A stretch of DNA of 64,000 nucleotides from Zygnema cylindricum (lineage: Eukaryota > Streptophyta > Zygnematophyceae > Zygnematales > Zygnemataceae), in contig JBBHKE010001012.1 of the NCBI GenBank assembly GCA_037447655.1, positions 1 to 64,000 of the forward strand, read 5' to 3'. A model generated the notes under the pieces. That model was given only the letters and a program-made list of their open reading frames with translations, did no database searches and was not told the origin of the DNA. The position numbers and the translations under genes were made by a program. Positions 37,195 through 47,800 of this stretch are shown here, in pieces. Positions within the stretch are counted from its first letter, which is position 1, and each line of letters opens with the position of its first letter.

Positions 37195-38377
37195 TAGAAA
37201 ATCTGTGTGCTCCATTGCCCACAGACTTCGCAGATTTAAAAGAAGCTAATCTAGATAGTGCCGACTCCAAGTTGATATAAACCCAAATGACTGACCCCTT
37301 GACAATCAAAAACCCATTTGATCTTCACCCCTGTGAAATAAGAATTTCTGTGTGCTCGGTTCCACCACAAAATGCAAGGTTAGAATATGAGTGTTGGACA
37401 CATTCACCCACTTTGACTTTCCCTTAGAAATGCAGCCACCCTGGCAGGCAAAAACTCTCACCAAGTATACCCTGTGTAGCGTGGACTCCCTTGAGTCCGC
37501 GGCAAAAAGAATCACTGAAAATGGTCAAGTAAATTGATAGTTATGAATGGTCAAAGATGAGCTTTTGTACATGAGCTCTCTCGGAGAGAAGCTGCTACCT
37601 ACTAAATTTTCTAAGTCCTATTCCCTCTCTAAAACTCTATCTATTGACGTACGGCACCTATCAAATTACTGGGTCGTACATAAAGGTACAGGTTCTGATT
37701 TATTTTGTATACGGCCATCGTACAACATGGCCAAAATGTCGACACGTGTCAAATCAAGATTTGTTCCCGTAATCTCCGGAGTTGCCGCAATCCAATGTTG
37801 TCGCGCCACGTGTCACTCGAGGTGGCAATGACCGTAAAACGCCAAAAGTACCTATTCCGCGATCGCGGCGCCTATCGCGGTCGTCCGATCAAAACCGACT
37901 TTAATTCTAACCGTTGAAAATGGGTGCGCGGTATTTGTTTCGCGGTCGAAACAAATGTCTGTATCCTTTTCGTAATGTACATAAGACCGTACAATATTTG
38001 AACTGTTTCTATGTACTAGAAATCAATTCGTCTAGTTAAATGAATTGATCTACTTGATAACATTTATATGTTTATCAAACCTAACAATACATAGCAATCG
38101 TCCTAGACTGATTGGGTAAAGCTACCGGTTAACGGCTACCTTGACGGACGGCAGGATCCAGGTTCAAATCCTGGGTCCGTCAATTGTCTTTTTGGTAAAT
38201 CTACCCACTCTATTCCATGCCTTCTCTAGAGGACGTAGGCAACCATGGCTCTATATCCCTTGTCCAGCCTTTAGTGACTGCCACAAGTGTGGGGGCTGGG
38301 AGAGGGGAGTTAGAGGCAGACTGCCTCTGCTCTTTTCCAATCCTAATAGAGACCTAGAAAATACTCAAACATTAACA
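37195..38377 (-). repeat. TE-E 5' LTR
   Basis: The minus strand starts TGTTAATGTTTGAG. The ATG 21 nt before its end reads MEHTDFL and continues V-M-G-P across the primer-binding site. Confidence 0.85.
38101..38193 (+). promoter_or_regulatory. tRNA-like (Pol III box) module in TE-E 5' LTR, antisense; best-preserved copy
   Basis: GACGGAC (38143-38149) and GTCCGTC (38175-38181) are perfectly complementary and enclose the T-arm hairpin CCAGGTTCAAATCCTGG (38158-38174), followed by A and then T5. This folds as an acceptor/T-arm minihelix with an 8-nt bulge, not as a full cloverleaf. An A-box-like TAGACTGATTGG begins at 38104. Confidence 0.55.
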
Positions 38378-38382
38378 TTCGC

Positions 38383-39426
38383 ATTATTCCATCTATCTAT
38401 TTGAGAACGAGAAAGGTATAATTTTCATTTTCATATATTTTGATGATTTGCCTGTTTTGAGTAAATCAATGGAGAAAATTAATGGATTGAAAAAAGATCT
38501 AAAGAGTAGATTTGAAATGAAGGACACGGGAGAGTCATAATACATTTTGGGAATTCAGATGGAGAGGAATAAAGAGAAGAAAACAATAAGGCTAACTCAA
38601 AATGAAGCAATCGAAAATCCGCTTACAAAACTTCAAATGGATAAAGCAAATAGTTGTACGACTCCAATGGATTTAAAAATGGGAAACGAGGGGAGTTTAG
38701 AAGGGAGAGTTGTGATCTTGGGTAATAAGTTAGGATCGGAGGAAAGCAAGTTTATGCAAAATATTCCGTACCGACAGTTTGTCGGTAATTTGATCTATTT
38801 TATGAACTGTACCTGTCTAGATATAGCAGCAGCTGTAGGAATATTAAGTACTAGTCTAAATGATCTTAGAAAGAAAGATTCAGAAGTGGCCAAGAGAGTC
38901 ATGTGGTACTTGATAGGAACGAGAGATTTGTGGTTGCATTTGGGAGGGGATAGTACAGACATCACCAGTTGGAGTGATGCTAGTTATGGGGATGCTTCAA
39001 TGAGGAGGTGTAGCTATAGGTATGTTTTGTATGTTGGAAATGGGGCTTGTTGTTGGAGCAGCAAGCAACAAAAGGTGATTGCTTAGTCCACCATGGAGGC
39101 TGAGTATATGGCATCTTGTTTGGTTGTGAAAGAATTAATGTGGGTGAAATCATTGCTTCAAGAACTTGGGTATATGAAGAATGGAGTGCAAAAAATATTT
39201 TGTGATAATCAAGCTGCAATTGCAATTGCAGCAAACCCAAAGCATCACTTTAAAGGAAAGCATATGGATATCCCATTAAGCTTTGTCAGAGAAAAGGTTG
39301 AGAATAAAATAATTAGTTTGGAATATAGGCCATATGAGGAGATGGTAGCACATATGATGACCAAACTTGGTATTTTGTAGGGAGAACTGTGGACTCAATC
39401 AAAGATAGATTAGAAATTAATGGGAG
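38383..39426 (+). pseudogene. TE-F reverse transcriptase 3' part and RNase H
   Basis: Resumes with the segment IIFIFIYFDDLPVLS (YFDD for YVDD), then YILGIQMERNKEKKTIRLTQ. RNase H follows: TSWSDASYGDASMRR, QQKVIA-stop, TMEAEYMA, DNQAAIAIAANPKHHFKGKH, EEMVAHMMTK. The stop at 39085 and loss of the terminal motif inactivate it. Purine stretch AATGGGAG precedes the 3' LTR. Confidence 0.85.
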
Positions 39427-40426
39427 TGTTGAAAAAGGTATTTTCTATATTCAGTCTTTTATCAATCTGTCTATGAAGGTTCTTAAGAAATCCTCACCCT
39501 TGTCGTAGTCACTGAGGACTCAAAGAGAGCCGTGGCTGCCTTAAGCAGTCAGGAAGACAAACCAAGGGAACAAGAGGCAAAGGTCTATTCAAAAGTTAGA
39601 CGACGAGACTATGATTTGATCGTATGACCTACGGGTTGATAAGCCTACGACCTAAACATGCGCCTTATCCGTTAAGTCCTAATGAAAAGTTATATGTATT
39701 GGGTGTGTTTCGTATTTAAAAATTGTACCAATCTACATACTCCATTTCGCAGATTATGAAACGAAACAACGTTGGGTGTGTTTTGTATTTAAAAATTGTA
39801 CCAATCTACATACTCCATTTCGCAGATTACGAAACGAAACAACGTTGAATTTAAACAGACGCGATTAATTGTCGATTTCCAATCAGACAGCTCACAGTGG
39901 AGCCGACGCACCGAAGTGGTCATTTGGCGGTTTGTGAGCCAATGTCAGCGGATGACACGTGGCAAGCCATAAGTGGACGACGGATATTACGGGAACATCA
40001 ACCATGGCTCACGGGACGGCCATGTCGTACTATGGTCGTACAAAAAGTCCCGCGGCACTTGAACTTCTTGTACTTTACAGTATTGTGATTGGTTAAGTAC
40101 ACTAGTTCTAGGGGGTTTATAGAGGGAATTATGACTTATACTTTTTTTAGGCACCTCTCTCTTTGAGAGACCTTATGTATTTATAGGCCATATTTGGCTG
40201 ACCATAACTTAATGCTCAAGGGAGCAAATTCAGTGATTCTTTTTGCATTCGACTCAAGGGAGTCAGGCCTTCACTGAGGTGAAGATTGTTAGAATATTTG
40301 CGTGCCAAGGTGACACTTATTCAGTGTGAAAGTCAAACGAGCAAATATTATCCTAGAGGCTTGATATAAGTAGAGGCTTGATATAAGTAGGACATTCTGT
40401 GGGCCAATGGAGGTCATTTAATTACA
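39427..40426 (+). repeat. TE-F 3' LTR, with two internal tandem duplications
   Basis: 1000 bp against 926 in the 5' LTR. The difference is mostly a tandem duplication of about 74 bp (about 39699-39846) plus a 17-bp duplication (agaggcttgatataagt) near 40355-40388. Both are absent from the 5' copy, so they arose after insertion. Confidence 0.85.
39601..39679 (-). promoter_or_regulatory. tRNA-like (Pol III box) module in TE-F 3' LTR, antisense
   Basis: Counterpart of 30121-30199, with several substitutions in the D-arm and the T stem (ATGATTTGAT). Same antisense orientation and the same distance (174 bp) from the LTR start. Confidence 0.4.
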
Positions 40427-40431
40427 AAAGA

Positions 40432-43400
40432 GCGGGTGAAGATCGCGAAATCCACTTGTGAGTCTGAAATCTTTTGAAGGGTGTTACTATGGGGAAGGTC
40501 CTCTGACAACGCATTACCAACAACCTGGATGACTAAGGCTGATAGGGCAACATAAAGCCTCTATGCCCTCGTTTGAAGATCCAACACGAAAAACCGATAG
40601 GAGGGGAAAGTTCGATGGCAAACCCCGTAAGCACCAAGCCACAAACTCAAAAGGTTAGAAAGCTCGGGAATAATAAATTTAGGATCACATCATACTATAA
40701 GAGATGACGTCGTAAAATTTTGAAAGGTCAACGCGACTTGTTGGAACAAAAGTCCTAATGGTTAACAAACATATATGACTTTTTCCGTCGGAACATAAAA
40801 TCGTGGCCAACTACATGGATTTGGAAAGCATAAATGTGATAAGCACGCTCGGTTTCGTGTCCCTTTAGTAATGCTCGTACAAATTTTCGTTTTATGTGCA
40901 GTTAGTGTGATCTAAACAAAATAGATGGAAGCTATTTTTGCGTTTTTTTTGAAGGAATATTTTTTCGCCTTATATTCATTTCTATTTCCGTATCCATGTA
41001 CACAATGTCAATCTGTATGCCAAAGCACAAGAGGCGTAAATCTCAAAACTAGCATGAAAAAATTGTCGATACTTATATGCAACCTCACTAGGTCGGAGCA
41101 CAAAAAGACGAAACGTCAAGATTTGCCGACTGAGGTATGAGTCGAACAATAACGGATTTGTACATGTCATAGCCACGCTAAATGTGTGAGATCTTTTCCA
41201 CATCACGCAACTTTGGTGTGCTTAGAGAATAATTGTCACGCATTTAGCATTGCATGGTCGTTGCAAGCTACGACTTGTACGAATCCGCAACAGCTAGGGC
41301 GTCGCTCTACTTTTCGAACCAAAGTCAGGTCGTCCCTTACAATGATCCAATCATCCAATAGTTAGCGAGCTGGAGCAAGCATATAACCATTGACTCGTGA
41401 CATAAAGCAACAAGAGAAAAAAAATGGGGAATATGAAAACATATGTGAATAAATATTTTTACGTTGTCTTACGCGGTTAAAAATATATTTAAGGCATGTA
41501 AATTTCTAAAGGAACAATAGAATTCCATGTTCATACGCAAACCTTCACTATGGGAAGGAAAAGACAAAACGTCGGACAACATGAGCTTGTTATCAGTGTG
41601 GCAAATCTTGTCTCTCCACGTGACATGACAATACAGGCTGCAATGTTAGCTTATGTCAGGTTGCCAAGCCCACGTATTTAAAACAATGACGGCGTGCACA
41701 CTGACAGAATTGATCATCTAATCTAAACATTTGTCTTTTTATGCCTTATACTGTAAATGTGCGTTTGAATACTAACAGATTTTATTGTTCTGTTCCGAAA
41801 TTTTATACCTCTTGTACTTTTTCATACTCATAAAAAAATGTTGTACAATTTCTAATATAGGGTAGAAAGGGGAAAAAATAGCAAAAGAATATAGGCGAAA
41901 ATACCTCCAAAAGTAGAGAATTTGAACTTCAATATACAACACAATCAGGTGTTTCAATTGGCGTGCATATAATATGGGCGTAGTAAACAACACTTTTGAC
42001 GTACGTACGGTATCGATGCGTATCGCGTCGCATAGGTACAGTACAATACTGTACATTAGTCAGAGGTCGCAAAAGTCAAAATTTTATTTAACCGAAATCG
42101 ACCGTTTTTTTTTTCAAAATCTGAGTAGCCGACGCTGGATCGGGTTATGTCACGCTCCAAAATTGTTAACCGTTAACCGACCGCGTTTACGGAAATTAAA
42201 GTTAATCGAAACTCGACTTCTCGCGACTAACCGTGCCCGCAAGTAACCGAAAAAGTACAAAATTAACTAATGTACAACGTATGAATAAGCCAATAATTAC
42301 GATTTGTCGCGTTCCCTTAGATTTGCGAAATGAATAGTGTTCACACATATTCGTCTGAAAGCCGCGTTTCGACCGTGTGAACGTTCGATTTTTTTACGAT
42401 TTGTCACATTTTGTATGGTGACCTATATTAGTGTAAGCATTTTTGCAACTGACATTTTTTTTACGGACAGTTCATAACTTTTTCGGAAAGTTGTTTTGCA
42501 GCCACCAACGGGGTTGGTCCGTAGGTTTTGGTAATTTTTTTGGCAGTGTGGTTTTTTTTTTTTATTTATCGTCCCATACTGCCTGGTTGGTCAATTTGAG
42601 GCTTTATTTAGTGTGGCCCTCAAAATTGCAGACGCTAATATGACAGATTGTCCTTTCGTAAGTTGTGTTATGGGCTTTTCATGTGATCTTTTTAAATCAC
42701 CTACTTTGATCAGCGACCGTCCGATCGTCCAAATCTGACGGTTTAAATAAAAAGTCCCTCAAAACTCACATAAATATTTTTTTTGTCCGATTTTTTTTCA
42801 AAATTTAGACATGTCGTTTAATTCTCTATCGATCGATGTGCAACTCAACCCTGTTCCTATTTTATTTCATTTTGCGGCCAATACAATATGGGTCTTAAGG
42901 GCATATTGTATGTTTTGCGTACAATAGGCATATTGTATGGGCGTACGGTCACCTACTTTTGAACTATGCTTCGTACAGGAGTGTGCACGACGCACACACA
43001 TACAGTATGCCTACGTTGCGCGAGTTTTGTGCAAAGTTTTGTGCGCCTACCAAAGGCCTACCATAAAAAAGCCTACTTTTGAACTATGCCGCAGACGGGC
43101 GACCGCCGAGATCGGTTTACAAAGGGAATCAAGAAATGCCGCTGGCGAACCGCGATACTGTACTGAATCATCCTGAAGGCTGAAACTGCGGGTTTTGCGC
43201 GGACAATGCTTCCACGCAGTCAAAACGTTGACCAGACCGTCACTTACGCCGGAAGCCACTACAGTGGCGGGTGCAACAACCGACCCGGTTGACAACTTCA
43301 TACCATTTACTATGTATACCTTGACCTTGGAATCTTCTTTTCGACCATCTTTCGATTCATGTTTCCGACTCAAGAGTAATGCTACCTAAAATTTCAGTGA

Positions 43401-44755
43401 TTAACGATAATAACTGTGAGTGGTGTAGTTATTTGACCTTTCGTTCATTAGAGTTGTCCTCCAACTCTAGGTGAGATTGTTTTCGGAACGAAGCATCCAC
43501 GCCATTTTACGTAATTTGGATTATGTTTTATCAATGCTCAATATGTTTCCAAAGTCTTTTTGCTGTCATATTCACAAAATAATCAAATAATGTATTTACT
43601 GATCGTATGACGGTTGCATACACTGGTTGCGATCAGTATTAGATATTTTTCGGGCGGTAAAAGACGTCGAACTTTGTGATCGTTTGTCATATTACTTTCT
43701 GAAGCAAGCACTTGAAAGCTAACGGTCTGACCTTCGGATCGTGATGTCACGATCGAAAATCGGAAGATCTCTATGATGGGAGATAGTACTTTTCAACATC
43801 TCAAAAATGTTTAAAACTCTCACTACGGAGTTGACCACAAGAGCTCTTACTCTCTTTGACTGTTCGGACCAACACCATGACTACTAAAAAAGTTCTCCAC
43901 GCCTCTAAATACTTTCGGCAATCTTAGAGTAAAATGCCCGACACTAATGTAACTACTCAAAGTCATGCCACTTTGTTAAAGTATGATAATAGTGTATTGT
44001 AGTTTTATCCACCAATAGTAATAAGTGCTTGAATAGTACCCACGATAGTATAGATGCCCATACAGTTTTTACTGTTTTGTTAAAACCGACCGTATATAAC
44101 TAATACGCTTTCACAAATGTTTACGGAAAATCCTGCCTTATTCCGTATATCCCTTCACATGGAAACCGTGCCTGTTGTAAAGCCAAAAGCCGTGAAACTA
44201 CGAAGTATTATTTCAAAGGTTCCAATTATACTTTACCCCATTTCATGTCGGAAACCTATCCTCAAATTAGAAACAAAAAAGGGACTTTCTACATACGATG
44301 TATACAATTGTAGTGGAGAGAATCAAACCTTCTTTTTAAGCGGCTCACATTAGCATCGAATTTGTCTGTTTTTTTAGTTTTTATTTTTGGAGACGGTGAA
44401 AGTATACAAAATAGGGTGGATCAATCAACAGTTTCTAAAACCAAATGTTTGAACTTTGAGTGACGTGACTAAACCAAACTTGTAGCGAAAAGAATGTTGG
44501 GACAATATTCATAACAATACTAGTCGTTATTACTATAATGCTAGAACCAACACTAATTAAGGAGCGAGAGATGCTTACGGCAAGCCACACATCAAGAAAA
44601 GAAACCAAAAGAAGACAAAAATGCAAGAACAAAAAAAAACCTACTGTAGAATACGATGTTCACCACAAGAGACAAAACGAAAAAAAAAAAAAATCGGTAA
44701 TACAATTTCCAATTCCTAAATTTTTCCAAATTTTCTCAAATTTCTCAAATGCCAA
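40432..44755. other. Intergenic region; first part probably the other half of the old RT remnant
   Basis: From 40432 the sequence should continue the element at 29256-29946 once TE-F is removed, but frames are too broken to name a domain. Further on I see direct repeats (cctacttttgaactatgc at 42951 and 43070), small inverted repeats near 42052/42267 (TGTACATTAGT) and AT-rich DNA. No gene that I can name. Confidence 0.4.
43067..43382 (-). CDS. Possible hypothetical exon or ORF, unrecognised
   Basis: The minus strand opens after TTTTAG with VALLLSRKHESKDGRKED and stays open for about 105 codons with locally higher GC than its surroundings (KVKVYIVNGMKLSTGS, LVNVLTAWKHC). I recognise no domain and find no partner exon. 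It could equally be a chance frame in decayed repeat DNA. Confidence 0.2.
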
Positions 44756-44853
44756 CTACTTCCCCCCAAATTTTGGATAAGATTCTCGCAAAGTTACGGT
44801 ACGATTAAAAACAAGATTACCCGGTTTGCTGTCCGAATCTACACAAAAGTAAC
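44756..44853 (-). CDS. GlnRS last exon and stop codon
   Basis: Follows ATCG|GTAAGT of exon 22 after a 1.45-kb intron. It completes FQFERIG and reads [19 protein letters not shown], ending at TAG (44756-44758). Confidence 0.9.
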
Positions 44854-47800
44854 CTGTAACAAAAAAAAAAAAAAAAAAATCGAGAAAACACAAAAAGACA
44901 TGAATATCCACTTCGAACCTCGTACTTAAAAAAGGTGTTAAGAAAACAAAGTCAAAATGACCTTTGTGTGTCCATTAAATAAACGGTCTCGATCATTATT
45001 ACTGTGGCTTTTGAGACCAAGTTGATACTTTGTTTACCATTGTCAATCCACATTAATTTTGGGTGTTCTAAACTAACTCACCTTCTGTTCCATACAAAAG
45101 ATGATAACTTTGTCCCGACTCAATAAAAGAAGAAGTAGAAGCAAAAGAAAAAGAAGAAGAATAAAAAAAAACACCCATTAAAGAATTTACTGCCCATCGC
45201 TGTTAGTGTAAAGGAAGTATTAGTGTAAACGCGAAATGAGAATGCACAATTCTGATTTAGAGTAGGAGAATGTGACAGGTTGCAGTCACTAGTTTGTATT
45301 TTTGGTTGAAAAAACCCTTCTTTGTATTTGTTTAACACTAAAAACGATGGACGGTGAAGTATCGAATATCGACACTGAATATGTACTTTTTTAAAGGGTC
45401 TTGATAATCGATACATCATGCTGATGACTAATATTGCCGATTATCGTGAAATACCATATGGATATCGCAAAATCTCATCCATATAAGTACTTTATTTTCG
45501 TACTGTTCAAACAGTTTACTTCTTAAGCTATTGAGGCTGAATTTTTTTCTCAAAAAGGTACGCTACACTGTACCATACAGTAATGACTTGTCGTATAAAA
45601 CACTTTGCATGTACCATAGGTTTGACTTTGTACGTTGATTTTCATTTTTCAGATCATATGCGGAGAATTTCTGGCCAATCATGTGTTCGGTCAAGAATTA
45701 TTCTTATTATTCTCTCTCTTTTTATTTGGTATAGATTTATACACTTTTCGGTCGTTTTTTTTTGGAGATCGTGATGTCAGTATTACGATTTTTACTGGTA
45801 ACGCGATATCGTTTGCGATTTTGATAGGTATAAAACACTTCTGACGACTGTTTAAATTGTAAACAAAATAAACGATGGTACTTTTGCTATTTGGGAAATC
45901 AGCATTATCATTGGCTTCGCATAAAAGACGTGTAAACAACCATTTTTTTTTGCAAAAAGTAAAAATAATAAAAAACTTGGGAATTTCCTTCAGGGTTTTT
46001 GGAATTCGCGAGGTTCTTCTGTGATTTTAAGGTACTTCCATATTTTTGCAAACTTGTTTTTAAGATTTATCTAGAGTTTTAAAAGGTTTTTTCCGCAGCT
46101 TTTTAGGTTGTCTTAGCCTTATGTTTTTCAACAATTTTTATTTTTGTACTTTTTGATGTCTTTAGATTTGCAAAAGCAAAAATCGAGAAAACCAATTCCT
46201 AGTGAAAAAAGCAAAACCACGTCCGGACAAATTATTTTTTATTCTTTTTCATCAATTGTATGATTATTACTATTTTACCATAACATTATTTTTTCACTTA
46301 CCGATTCTTTCGAACTGGAATTTGCTTTCAATTTCGGCATTTTCCAAAACCGGAACGGCAAAAGCGTCTTTTATGACCTCCATGGATTTAGGGTTCAGAT
46401 CTTTCAGCCAATCATCGCCAAGTTCGTTTGGATTCTGTGAAAAAGACGAAATTACGGATCAAAAAATCGGCATGAAAATTGCACAGTAGGTTTACGTATT
46501 TGTTTTGCCTTTTCTTTTTCCTTTTTATTCTGATTTTTATTGATCTTAAATTTTTCGGAAAGTTTTACTCAAATTAATTCTAAAAAAACTACCGAAATTC
46601 ATAAAAAAAATGCTCAAAATTTCTTAAGTTTCCCCGACAAATTTAAGAAACAGAAGAAAAAAAAATCTTATAGAATCGAAAAAAAAAAAAAATGAATTGA
46701 ATGAAATACCTTATACCCCAAATCATCCCTTTTGTTTCCCTTACCTCCGACATAAAAAGTTTCTCGATAAGTCGAATTTCCACTTTGAGGGGGGGGGGCC
46801 CTCCGGCCTCTCCCGCATTTCCTACCCAGTGGATAACCTTTAAGAAAATAAAATAAAATTAAAAGAAAAGAAAAGAAAGGAGAGAAAAAGGGCGAAAGGG
46901 CGGGGAGAGGGGGGATAGGGCAGACCAGATAAGCGAGCAGAAGAAAAAAAATTAGCCTGAATAAAAAAAATAGTAGAGCACCACACTAATTATGTAGCAA
47001 AAAAAAGAGGCAAAAAAGGAAAAAAAAACACACCCACACACAAAAAAAAGGGATTTCACGAAATTGTTTATTTGATTGTTCATTTTTCTTTTTTTTCTTT
47101 TTACCTTTTCCCTTGACCATCACTAATTAAGGTGCGGAAGCCAACAAATTCTTAACTATAAAGTTAGAAAAAGTCAACCGTGGAATTCTCAAAACAGAAC
47201 ATGAAAGAAAAAAAAAGAAAAAAAAAAAGAAAATTGAAACACAAAAATGCGGACGACCCGAGAAAGCAAAAACAACAGAAATTGTATTTTTATTTATCTT
47301 ACCCCTTTAGGTTTTGTACTTTTCGCGGGATCGTATTCAGCAAAAACCTCTTTTACTGTGCACCCATCCTCTTCAAAAACCACATTGGTGCATTTAATCG
47401 GGTACGCATATCTGGAAACAAGCTCCAGGGGAAAATAAAATAAAAAATGAGAGAGGGAGAGGAGAGGGAGGGAGAGGGGGTGAGGGAGGGGCGAGGGGGA
47501 GGGGGAGGGGGAGCGAGAGGGAGAGGGAGAAGTAAAATATTTCAAAAACAAAACGAAACCCTGTTGTTGATGGAAAAAAAAGGCAAGAAATGGACTTGAA
47601 AACCTGAAGAGATAATGATGTTTTTTGTTATTTTGTTGAAAAAGCGTAATACACTTTATTAAAAGCTTGAGAGAAACAAAAACAGGGTTAGTGCCTAAAG
47701 TGAAGCTTATAAAAATTTGTGTAAAAAAATGATTTAATATTATCTCTGCAGCTCTATTTTGCGGTACAACTGGTTATTCTTTCACACACTACTGACTTCA

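Larger units (their letters stand above)
34214..38377 (-). mobile_element. TE-E: internally deleted copia element nested in TE-F reverse transcriptase
   Basis: Two LTRs of 1184 and 1183 bp (34214-35397; 37195-38377) enclose only 1.8 kb: gag plus a short RT/RNase H remnant. Flanking 5-mers TTTGC (34209-34213) and TTCGC (38378-38382) are a near-perfect target duplication. The TE-F reading resumes at 38383 with the segment leading to its YFDD. Protease, integrase and most of reverse transcriptase are missing. Confidence 0.9.
29947..40426 (+). mobile_element. TE-F: Ty1/copia element with target duplication AAAGA
   Basis: LTRs 29947-30872 and 39427-40426 both start TGTTGAAAAA; the 3' copy ends AATTACA. 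The 5-bp duplication AAAGA is exact at 29942-29946 and 40427-40431. Inside are gag, protease, integrase, reverse transcriptase (interrupted by TE-E) and RNase H, about 6.3 kb without TE-E. Many stops. Confidence 0.92.

Noticed and set aside
38101-38193. A genuine tRNA gene
   Set aside because: The complementary acceptor strand lies only 8 nt before the T stem, not at the cloverleaf 5' end, and there is no proper anticodon arm; called a tRNA-like module instead.
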